Below are positions 1-4,691 of a DNA stretch of 7,250 nt, in pieces. This stretch comes from Candidatus Sigynarchaeota archaeon. GTDB lineage: Archaea; Asgardarchaeota; Jordarchaeia; Jordarchaeales; Jordarchaeaceae. The DNA is taken from positions 1 to 7,250 of the forward strand of contig JAUQYY010000165.1 in NCBI GenBank assembly GCA_030587505.1, in the 5' to 3' direction. The position numbers and the translations under genes were made by a program. Position 1 is the stretch's first letter; every line of letters begins with the position of its first letter. The notes beneath the pieces were generated by a model. The model saw nothing but the letters and a program-made list of their open reading frames with translations. It ran no database searches and had not been told where the DNA came from.

Positions 1-275
1 ACACACCTCCTGCCAGAGTAGGGGTCTCCCGTCTCCCCCATCTCCGACTGCAAATCACTAGCCTTCGTGAGGGGGATTTTTCTCAGGTCATCGAGGCTTT
101 TCACGTCGCTGGGCTTGACGCCCGACTTTTCGAAATGCTTGTGGTAGAAGGGTGCCCTGTCGTAGACGTAGTTTAGCTGGCTTCGGAGGAGTTGAGTTTG
201 CATTTCTTCTAGCTTCTCCCGTGGCATGCTCTCTACTTGGGGAGTCCAACTTCTCACGTTTTCTCCCTCCATCAT
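1..275 (-). CDS. PaaK-like aryl/acyl-CoA ligase, N-terminal part (cut by the window edge)
   Basis: The visible 91 codons read like the N-terminus of phenylacetate-CoA ligase (PaaK) family enzymes. These adenylate an aromatic or other carboxylic acid with ATP and load it onto CoA in the cytoplasm. What is seen: SWTPQVESMPREKLEEMQ, then LNYVYDRAPFYHKHFEKSG and VKSLDDLRKIPLT, the usual order of this family before the ATP-binding loop. The loop itself, the hinge and the C-terminal domain lie outside the window, so substrate and activity cannot be judged. Two adjacent ATGs (275 and 272) open the frame. A GTG at 257 has GGAGG eight bases upstream (265-269) and gives VRSWTPQVESM, which fits the family start better, so the true start may be 257. 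It is divergent from the dehydrogenase gene. Family call fairly sure; benzoate, phenylacetate or an aliphatic acid all remain possible. Confidence 0.8.
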   Translation of the reverse strand, partial: MMEGENVRSWTPQVESMPREKLEEMQTQLLRSQLNYVYDRAPFYHKHFEKSGVKPSDVKSLDDLRKIPLTKASDLQSEMGETGDPYSGRRC

Positions 276-289
276 TAAAGTTCTTTGCT

Positions 290-303
290 GATTATAATTA
301 AAG
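290..303 (-). promoter_or_regulatory. Candidate TATA box for the CoA ligase gene
   Basis: Read on the minus strand, the stretch TTTAATTATAATC lies about 26 bp before the ATG pair at 275/272. An archaeal start site 24-28 bp downstream would fall at the start codon or just ahead of the GGAGG that precedes GTG 257. The transcript would therefore be leaderless or nearly so. A second AT-rich stretch (AATATAATTAT, around 330-343) is further away. Inferred from spacing only. Confidence 0.4.
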
Positions 304-441
304 AATTGTAAAGTAGATTTCGGACAAACATAATTATATTTACAAGTTTCCGCTTCGGAGAAAAGGGAAAAGTTCCTTCGAACCGTTATTCGTAAGACTT
401 AATTGACTGAAACGCTCAAATGTTGGAAACCGCTTTACGTG

Positions 442-447
442 TTTAAA
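442..447 (+). promoter_or_regulatory. Candidate TATA box for the BadH-like dehydrogenase
   Basis: TTTAAA sits inside the palindrome GTTTAAAC. Its centre is about 26 bp upstream of position 470, so a start there leaves a 13-nt leader carrying the ribosome site GGTGAT (474-479) just before ATG 483. The box is flanked by inverted arms, CTCAAAT at 415-421 and ATTTGAG at 451-457, which could be a regulator site. Inferred. Confidence 0.4.
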
Positions 448-482
448 CGTATTTGAGTTTGTGTATTAGGAGTGGTGATGGT

Positions 483-1238
483 ATGGATTTGGGTCTGAAT
501 GGTAAGGTTGCATTGGTGACAGGAGCCGGAAGGGGAATCGGTAGAGCGATTGCCCTTACCCTCGCGAAAGAGGGAGCAAACGTTGTGGTGAACGATCTAG
601 ACGAAGAGGAAATAAGCAGCGTTACCAAGGAGATCGAGTCCCTTGGGGTTAAGGCCCTCGGAGCCAAGGCGGATGTAACAAATTACGATGAAGTGAGCGG
701 CATGGTTGAGAACGCCGAGAAGGAGTTCGGTAGGGTTGACATCCTGGTTAATAACGCTGGGGTGGGAGCCTACGGCCTATTCGCCGAGATGGATAGGAAG
801 AGCTGGGACCCCGACATAAAGGTGAACATTTACGGGGTGATGAACTGCTGCAAGGCTGTGATTAAGGGAATGATTGAGAGAAGATACGGAAAAATAGTTA
901 GCATCGCCTCCGATGCGGGAAGGGTGGGTGAACCGTACTTCTCGGTCTACTCGGCCGCCAAGGCCGCCGTCATAGGTTTCTCAAAGGCGCTAGCAAAGGA
1001 GCTTGGACGCTACATGATAAACGTAAACGTCGTCTGCCCCGGAACCACCAAAACACCCCTAGTTGAACCCCTAACCTCAAACGAAGAAATCGTCAAGAGA
1101 ATGCTGAAAGCCTACGCCATCCGCAGACTGGGAGAACCCCAAGACATCGCAAACGCCGTCGCGTTCCTCGTGTCCGACGCCGCAAGCTGGATAACAGGCC
1201 AAACACTCAGCGTCAGCGGCGGATACACCATGATATAA
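483..1238 (+). CDS. Short-chain dehydrogenase/reductase, BadH-like (NAD-dependent, probably on a hydroxyacyl-CoA)
   Basis: A classical SDR of 251 residues, the usual family length. It has the Rossmann motif TGAGRGIG (13-20), Asp38 at the end of the second strand (favouring NAD over NADP), NNAG (90-93), and the catalytic set Asn115, Ser143, Tyr156, Lys160. The C-terminal half is strikingly like my recollection of BadH, 2-hydroxycyclohexanecarboxyl-CoA dehydrogenase of anaerobic ring degradation: IASDAGRVG, VNVVCPG and ITGQTLSVSGGYTM. 3-oxoacyl-ACP/CoA reductase (FabG-like) is the main alternative. The frame is open from TTG 453, but ATG 483 directly follows GGTGAT, a strong match to the archaeal 16S tail, and puts the Rossmann motif at the normal place. 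No T-rich terminator follows the stop, so read-through into the next cluster 169 bp away is possible. SDR sure; substrate inferred. Confidence 0.93.
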   Translation: MDLGLNGKVALVTGAGRGIGRAIALTLAKEGANVVVNDLDEEEISSVTKEIESLGVKALGAKADVTNYDEVSGMVENAEKEFGRVDILVNNAGVGAYGLFAEMDRKSWDPDIKVNIYGVMNCCKAVIKGMIERRYGKIVSIASDAGRVGEPYFSVYSAAKAAVIGFSKALAKELGRYMINVNVVCPGTTKTPLVEPLTSNEEIVKRMLKAYAIRRLGEPQDIANAVAFLVSDAASWITGQTLSVSGGYTMI

Positions 1239-1277
1239 CCCCAGAACACGGCGAAAGGAAAAAGGGGAACCAAGAAA

Positions 1278-1285
1278 ATATAAAA
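1278..1285 (+). promoter_or_regulatory. Candidate TATA box ahead of the nitroreductase-RHH-RHH-SCP2 cluster
   Basis: ATATAAAA in the 169-bp gap after the dehydrogenase is a good archaeal TATA element. A start about 26 bp downstream (near 1307) would leave a leader of roughly 100 nt before GTG 1408, long for an archaeon. The cluster may instead, or also, be transcribed from the dehydrogenase promoter. Nothing else recognisable lies in this gap. Confidence 0.35.
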
Positions 1286-1407
1286 CCATAAAAGGCTTCA
1301 AGACACTTAACCAAGAAAGGCTGACGCCGTTTCGGGTTCAAAGCGGAGAGAAGACGAGGTAAGGTAAGAATTGTTAGCACCGATTGAGTTAAGGGATGGT
1401 GATTGTT

Positions 1408-2133
1408 GTGGACTTGTTTGAAGCGATTTACACCAGAAGAAGTATGAGGTATTTTAAGAAGGGTGAGAAAATCCCAGACTGGAAGCTTGAAAGAATACTT
1501 GACGTTGCCAGGTGGGCGCCGTCCGGAGAAAACATGCAGTACTGGAAGTACATAGTTATCCGCGACCAAGAGGTCAAGAGGTGGATAGCGGACATCTCCG
1601 AGGAGACAGCCACCATGGTTGTTGGTAGAGACCCCTGGGAGGTTACCCAGGACAGGCAGTGGTTCATGCCTGAGGATCTTAGGCTCTACGCCTTCGACGG
1701 CTTCACAAAGGTTCTGAGGTATCCGGAGGACGCTGACGTTGTGATAATTCCCTGCATAACCCCCGCGGATGTCGACTACCCCGCCGGAATGGGTGAGGCG
1801 GCGTACCACCCCTATGTGGGAATCGGCGCGGGAATTCAGAACATGTGGCTCGCGGCAACCGCGCTGGGCGTGGGCTGCGGGTTCAACGCCGTCGCCGCGG
1901 CAGACACGAGGAGAAGCGAGGAACTCTTCGACTACCTCGGAATCCCTAGGTCTGTTAAGCCTATCACGGCCCTCTGCCTAGGGGTGCCAGCCATGCTCCG
2001 AGCCGCCGCCCCGTCGAGATACCCCCTGGAGAGCATAGTCTACGAGGAGGTCTGGGGCAACCCTTACCGAAGGCTAGACTACCGTGAGAAGAAGGCGGAG
2101 AAGGAGGTTTCCGCTATTTCAGCCACCCGGTAG
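1408..2133 (+). CDS. Nitroreductase-family FMN oxidoreductase
   Basis: A flavoprotein of the nitroreductase fold, 241 residues. Members bind FMN at a dimer interface and use NAD(P)H to reduce quinones, nitro groups, enones or other substrates; some do dehalogenation or ring chemistry. Seen: the opening DLFEAIYTRRSMRYF with the FMN-phosphate Arg-Arg-Ser (10-12), APSGENMQYWKYIVI (37-51, the family's PSxxNxQPW motif), and GIGAGIQNMWLAATALGVG in the middle (about 137-155). An insert between these motifs (residues about 65-110) makes it somewhat longer than minimal members. The frame is open from ATG 1396, but GTG 1408 is preceded four bases upstream by GGTGAT (1398-1403) and gives the typical DLFEAIYTRRS start, so 1408 is chosen. 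First of four tightly packed genes; the company of an SCP2 protein and a BadH-like dehydrogenase points to acyl-CoA or ring metabolism. Family sure; substrate unknown. Confidence 0.9.
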   Translation: MDLFEAIYTRRSMRYFKKGEKIPDWKLERILDVARWAPSGENMQYWKYIVIRDQEVKRWIADISEETATMVVGRDPWEVTQDRQWFMPEDLRLYAFDGFTKVLRYPEDADVVIIPCITPADVDYPAGMGEAAYHPYVGIGAGIQNMWLAATALGVGCGFNAVAAADTRRSEELFDYLGIPRSVKPITALCLGVPAMLRAAAPSRYPLESIVYEEVWGNPYRRLDYREKKAEKEVSAISATR

Positions 2134-2145
2134 GAGGAGTCGCAA

Positions 2146-2415
2146 GTGGGTGAGAATGAGGTTATCACCGTGAGGCTTTCGAAAGAGGTGAAGGAGGCCT
2201 GGGAGGCTCTGGCCGAGAGAGGCGGGTGGAACCTTTCCAAGCTCATAGGCTTTGTCCTCACACAGTTCATCAAGCAGGATGGAACGGTGTACACGGGGAA
2301 GTGGCTGGAGAAGGGTGAGGAGAAGGGAAAGAGAGTGGTAATAGAGTGGCCAACCTACCCGTCTACCATAACCAAGGCGGGGATAATGAAGGTCCCGTTC
2401 GAGGAGATGACTTAG
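2146..2415 (+). CDS. Small ribbon-helix-helix protein 1 (N-terminal RHH, C-terminal tail)
   Basis: An 89-residue protein starting GTG at 2146, with GGAGGAG about eight bases upstream. Residues 5-43 look like a ribbon-helix-helix (CopG/Arc/MetJ-like) DNA-binding unit: a short strand VITVRLS, helix KEVKEAWEALAERG, then LSKLIGFVLTQFIK. RHH proteins are obligate dimers whose strands pair to enter the DNA major groove; they serve as repressors or antitoxins. The remaining 46 residues are charged and then rich in aromatic and Pro residues (KRVVIEWPTYPS), with no motif I recognise. It lies 12 bp after the nitroreductase stop and 1 bp before a second, different RHH gene, so both are surely co-transcribed. 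Likely roles are regulation of this operon or a partner of RHH protein 2. No toxin gene is adjacent. Fold call moderate; function unknown. Confidence 0.75.
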   Translation: MGENEVITVRLSKEVKEAWEALAERGGWNLSKLIGFVLTQFIKQDGTVYTGKWLEKGEEKGKRVVIEWPTYPSTITKAGIMKVPFEEMT

Positions 2416-2416
2416 A

Positions 2417-2659
2417 ATGGCGGAGTGGCGAGGAAAACCGAAAAGAAGCCTGGATGACATGACCTCCTACTGGCACAGAAGCCCCCACCTAGCAAAGTTC
2501 TTCGTGCAGGCGGCGATGCCGAAGGTGATGGCGACCCTGAGCTACGAGCTTTTCGAGAGGCTGAAGGAAAAAGTGGAGGAGAGATTCGGCACGTTCTCCG
2601 CGGTGACACTCAACAGGGCGGTGATAGAAGCCCTGGAGAAGTGGATAGCTGACCGTTAA
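2417..2659 (+). CDS. Small ribbon-helix-helix protein 2 (N-terminal extension, C-terminal RHH)
   Basis: An 80-residue protein whose ATG at 2417 follows the previous stop after one base. Its ribosome site is probably GGAG at 2402-2406, inside the upstream gene. The first 34 residues are basic and aromatic (WRGKPKR, SYWHRSPHL) and unlike known domains. Residues 35-78 fit an RHH unit: strand PKVMATLS, helix YELFERLKEKVEERFG, then TLNRAVIEALEKWI. The arrangement mirrors its neighbour, which carries the RHH at the N-terminus and a tail at the C-terminus. The two share no obvious sequence beyond the fold, so recent tandem duplication is unlikely. They may form a heterodimer or bind different operators. 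Coupled expression with RHH protein 1 is almost certain from the 1-bp gap. Role unknown. Confidence 0.72.
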   Translation: MAEWRGKPKRSLDDMTSYWHRSPHLAKFFVQAAMPKVMATLSYELFERLKEKVEERFGTFSAVTLNRAVIEALEKWIADR

Positions 2660-2673
2660 GGGGAGGCTCGACA

Positions 2674-3024
2674 ATGTCTGAACTCAAAAGCATGGTAGCG
2701 GAACTGGTTGAGAGGATCAACGCGTCACCCGAAATGCTCGCGGTCATCAGAGACTGGGTGAACGGGTACAACGGAAAGACCATAGGCTTCAAAACACCCG
2801 AGGGAACATTCTACGTCACGTTCAGCGAAAAGGCAAGGATGAATGAAGGTGAACCCGCATCCTTCGACCTGATGCTCCTCTCAGACGAAGAAACAATAAT
2901 CGACGGTCTTTTCAACGACCCCACGAAGATACGCCAGTACCTCAAACAGGGCACAGTGGTGATCTGGGGCAATCTACACGAGCTTCTAAAATTCGCCGAG
3001 ATAGTGGTTCTCAGCAGGAGCTAA
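2674..3024 (+). CDS. SCP2-like (sterol carrier protein 2 fold) lipid/acyl-CoA-binding protein
   Basis: A 116-residue soluble protein with the pattern of the SCP2 sterol-transfer family, which encloses fatty acids, acyl-CoAs or other hydrophobic ligands in a tunnel and is often found with acyl-CoA enzymes. Seen: an N-terminal helix, WVNGYNGKTIGFKTPEGTF (28-46), a strand region FYVTF, then FDLMLLSDEETIIDGLFNDP (64-83) and a closing amphipathic part with GTVVIWGNLHELLKF (93-107). Length matches a stand-alone SCP2 domain; no signal peptide or membrane segment. The start ATG is well placed after GGGGAGG. It is the last gene of the four-gene cluster (14 bp after RHH protein 2) and meets the opposite-strand RtcB-like gene 24 bp later. 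Its presence supports a CoA-acid or lipid substrate for the neighbouring oxidoreductases. Family call fairly good; ligand unknown. Confidence 0.75.
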   Translation: MSELKSMVAELVERINASPEMLAVIRDWVNGYNGKTIGFKTPEGTFYVTFSEKARMNEGEPASFDLMLLSDEETIIDGLFNDPTKIRQYLKQGTVVIWGNLHELLKFAEIVVLSRS

Positions 3025-3048
3025 GCTTAGAACACCACCATGGATTAC

Positions 3049-4260
3049 TCATATTTTTACCACGTACTCTGGTACGAGTCTTGCCACGATTTCGCAGAGT
3101 CCGAGTTCGAGTGAGCGTAGGATGACCGCCTGCCCCCTGAAGGTGTAGGGTAGGCTTCGCGGGTTGTCCATTATCTCCTGTCCAACGGAGTTCTGCATGT
3201 CGACGACGAAGTATCTTTTTCCCTCTATTTCCTTGACCTCAAGCACGGACAGAATTTCTGGGAACGTGTACCCGGTGCCGTGTGGTACGATGTTAGCGTT
3301 TTTCAGTCTGTGGTACACCCCCAGCTTTTGGGAGCGGCGTGTGAACCCGAGGTTCTCAATGTTCTCCTCCGAAAGGTTTCTCCTGCCCTTCACGAGAAAA
3401 GAGGGCAGCCCGGCTCTCGTGGCTATGGGTAGGAGAGATTTTTCCAGCGAGTTCTGAACTCCAAGTATCACCTCGTTTCTGTTCAGCAACCCCTGGTGAG
3501 TGACGTTCGCTATCACGGTGAAGTCGTCGAAAAGTTCCTTCGCGGCGGTTAGTCGCCTTCTCTTGGAGAACTTTTCCGCGTAGACGTAAAACCTCCAGTA
3601 CGATTCGACATCACCGTCCAGGAGCACGTGGATTTCCCCGAAAGGGGTGCTTATGGATTCTGCGGTGTCCTGTAGCGCTTTACTCATGTGGAGGTACAGT
3701 CCGGGTCCCTTCGGATTGTCACCCTTTAGTTCTTGGTTTCCGGAGTGGATGATGAAGGCGTAGGGGGGAATTTCTGCGCCATTCAGTTTGGTTACCTTGA
3801 AGAGGTCGATGAAATGGTTACCCTTGCCGAAATCCCACCGTATCTTGATGCCGTCGAGGAGGATGTCCTCCTTCAAAACCTCGTGCACCCTTTGAACGAG
3901 TTTCTCGTAGCTGGGCAGCTCGTCCAACCCGCCGACGAGCATTCCGCAGGTGTTCGGCATGACATCGAGGACAAGCACCTTCTCCTTTCCTTCCCCCCAG
4001 CTTATCTTCCCACCGTAACCCATACCGTTGCCCCACCTGTAGACGTTCCTGGTTATGGTTTCATCCGGGGCGGATACAAACGTGGCTTTAGGTTCCAGTC
4101 CCAGCTCTTCCTGCATCCAGTGGATCTTCGCCAGGCCGTACTGCATGTTGATCCTGCACATAGCCGATCCTATGTCACCAACACCCAGAGAGAATATGTG
4201 CCTCCGAGCCCTACTCAGCAGACCCTCCCTATCATCCTTCAAAAGTTTGAGATTAGACAT
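3049..4260 (-). CDS. Divergent, shortened RtcB-like protein (RNA-ligase-fold homologue with altered metal site)
   Basis: A 403-residue protein in which RtcB-type stretches occur in the right order: CGM (Cys105), GKGNHFID (145-152), IHSGN (His172), ANVTHQGLLNRNEVI (251-265, like the ANxxxxNRQ region), GLPSFLVKG (284-292, like the GTxSYVVxG loop), HGTG (327-330), and a C-terminus VARLVPEYVVKI resembling VAKLxPxxVVKG. RtcB joins RNA 2',3'-cyclic phosphate to 5'-OH ends using manganese and a guanylylated His; His327 and Lys402 would match that His and the final Lys. But the Asp three residues before the Cys is Pro102, and the HNxxKxE segment carrying another metal ligand is missing. It is also about 80 residues shorter than usual RtcB. 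So it may be a non-ligase relative or have a changed chemistry. The frame opens at 4308, but ATG 4260 has GGAGGAGGAAGGGA just upstream. Homology inferred by eye. Confidence 0.7.
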   Translation of the reverse strand: MSNLKLLKDDREGLLSRARRHIFSLGVGDIGSAMCRINMQYGLAKIHWMQEELGLEPKATFVSAPDETITRNVYRWGNGMGYGGKISWGEGKEKVLVLDVMPNTCGMLVGGLDELPSYEKLVQRVHEVLKEDILLDGIKIRWDFGKGNHFIDLFKVTKLNGAEIPPYAFIIHSGNQELKGDNPKGPGLYLHMSKALQDTAESISTPFGEIHVLLDGDVESYWRFYVYAEKFSKRRRLTAAKELFDDFTVIANVTHQGLLNRNEVILGVQNSLEKSLLPIATRAGLPSFLVKGRRNLSEENIENLGFTRRSQKLGVYHRLKNANIVPHGTGYTFPEILSVLEVKEIEGKRYFVVDMQNSVGQEIMDNPRSLPYTFRGQAVILRSLELGLCEIVARLVPEYVVKI

Positions 4261-4361
4261 TCCCTTCCTCCTCCAACATTCGACTCGAACTGCCGTCGAA
4301 CCAAACACTCCAGAACCCTAAATTACGAATCTTTAAGCAAGTAAATTCAGACACCCAGACC

Positions 4362-4370
4362 TTATATTAC
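4362..4370 (+). promoter_or_regulatory. Orphan TATA-like element
   Basis: TTATATTAC on the plus strand would place a transcript start near 4391-4394, at the beginning of the GC-richer stretch 4385-4480 that has no protein. On the minus strand the same bases could serve the RtcB-like gene with a leader of about 80 nt. Direction and use are undecided. Confidence 0.2.
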
Positions 4371-4384
4371 TTTCTTGAATCCGA

Positions 4385-4480
4385 GGCAACACGCGTAGCC
4401 GTGAGAAACCACGCGATGAGACACGATAAAACTTGAGGAGGATAGCCAACTCCTTCGGCAATTTCTAGGAGTGAAGCCTG
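4385..4480. other. Possibly structured stretch: candidate small RNA or fossil insertion-sequence end
   Basis: The stretch is richer in G and C than its surroundings and has several short complementary arms: CGCGT with ACGCG (about 4391-4415), and ACTCCT (4449-4454) with AGGAGT (4467-4472) around a 12-base loop. The layout of hairpins ending in AGGAGTGAAGCC recalls the region just beyond tnpB in IS200/IS605-type elements, but no TnpB-coding residue is recognisable upstream. Either reading is weak. Confidence 0.22.
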
Positions 4481-4577
4481 TTTAATCGATGAACGGAGCG
4501 ATAATTGCGTAGCCTTAAGAAGCGTATCTCACTTTCATATTCGAAGCGGATGTTACCAGCATTGCGAGGGAAATCCA

Positions 4578-4588
4578 TATTTTTATAA
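4578..4588 (+). promoter_or_regulatory. Candidate TATA box of the phosphoesterase gene
   Basis: TATTTTTATAA is the best archaeal TATA-like element ahead of the phosphoesterase. A start about 26 bp on falls near 4609, leaving an 83-nt leader to TTG 4692. The perfect inverted repeat 4594-4615 lies directly between box and predicted start site. Confidence 0.5.
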
Positions 4589-4593
4589 CTGCC

Positions 4594-4615
4594 TTTCATT
4601 CTAGGTAGAATGAAA
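4594..4615. promoter_or_regulatory. Perfect 10+10 bp inverted repeat, candidate operator
   Basis: Arms TTTCATTCTA (4594-4603) and TAGAATGAAA (4606-4615) are perfectly complementary around a GG spacer. It begins six bases after the TATA-like box and covers the predicted transcription start, the place where archaeal repressors typically block RNA polymerase recruitment. The low-GC arms suit a dimeric winged-helix or RHH regulator. A transcript hairpin is possible too, but a two-base loop is too tight unless the inner pairs open. Confidence 0.6.
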
Positions 4616-4656
4616 CATCCCTTGCATAAAATGGGAACTACATAGTTCGTCGTTTG

Positions 4657-4669
4657 AACCACTGTGGTT
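4657..4669. repeat. 13-bp palindrome in the phosphoesterase leader
   Basis: AACCAC (4657-4662) and GTGGTT (4664-4669) are perfectly complementary around a single T. It lies 10 bases upstream of the ribosome site GGAGGTGA, inside the expected leader, so it could be a regulator site; a one-base loop makes an RNA hairpin of full length unlikely. Confidence 0.35.
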
Positions 4670-4679
4670 GAGAGAGAGT

Positions 4680-4687
4680 GGAGGTGA
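4680..4687 (+). promoter_or_regulatory. Strong ribosome binding site that fixes a TTG start
   Basis: GGAGGTGA is a near-complete match to the archaeal anti-Shine-Dalgarno sequence and ends four bases before TTG 4692. It decides this start over the in-frame TTG at 4668, which would place the site inside the gene. Confidence 0.75.
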
Positions 4688-4691
4688 ACTT

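Larger units (their letters stand above)
4261..4691. other. 431-bp gene-free region between the divergent RtcB-like and phosphoesterase genes
   Basis: No convincing protein is encoded on either strand; the longest open frame (minus, 4465-4662) has no family features or ribosome site and is taken as chance. The region holds possible TATA elements for the RtcB-like gene (minus CTTAAAG near 4329-4336, or AATATAAGG near 4361-4369), a possibly structured stretch at 4385-4480, and the phosphoesterase promoter with its palindrome at 4594-4615. It is much longer than other gaps here, which suggests lost genes, an RNA, or regulation. Confidence 0.6.

Noticed and set aside
453..482. Earlier TTG start of the dehydrogenase
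   Set aside because: It would place the strong GGTGAT ribosome site inside the gene and add residues unlike the family; ATG 483 fits better.
1213..1809. 198-codon minus-strand frame
   Set aside because: It covers the end of the dehydrogenase, the intergenic gap and the start of the nitroreductase antisense; both plus-strand genes have strong motifs.
3733..4344. 203-codon plus-strand frame opposite the RtcB-like gene
   Set aside because: It is antisense to a frame with clear protein-family motifs, and its residue make-up has no domain pattern.
4395..4420. C/D-box small RNA (GATGAG resembling a C box)
   Set aside because: The C box lacks the full RTGATGA consensus and no D box CTGA at the right distance was found.
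4465..4662. 65-codon open frame on the minus strand in the intergenic region
   Set aside because: No ribosome site, no recognisable motif, it overlaps the candidate operator and promoter of the phosphoesterase, and its composition looks like chance.
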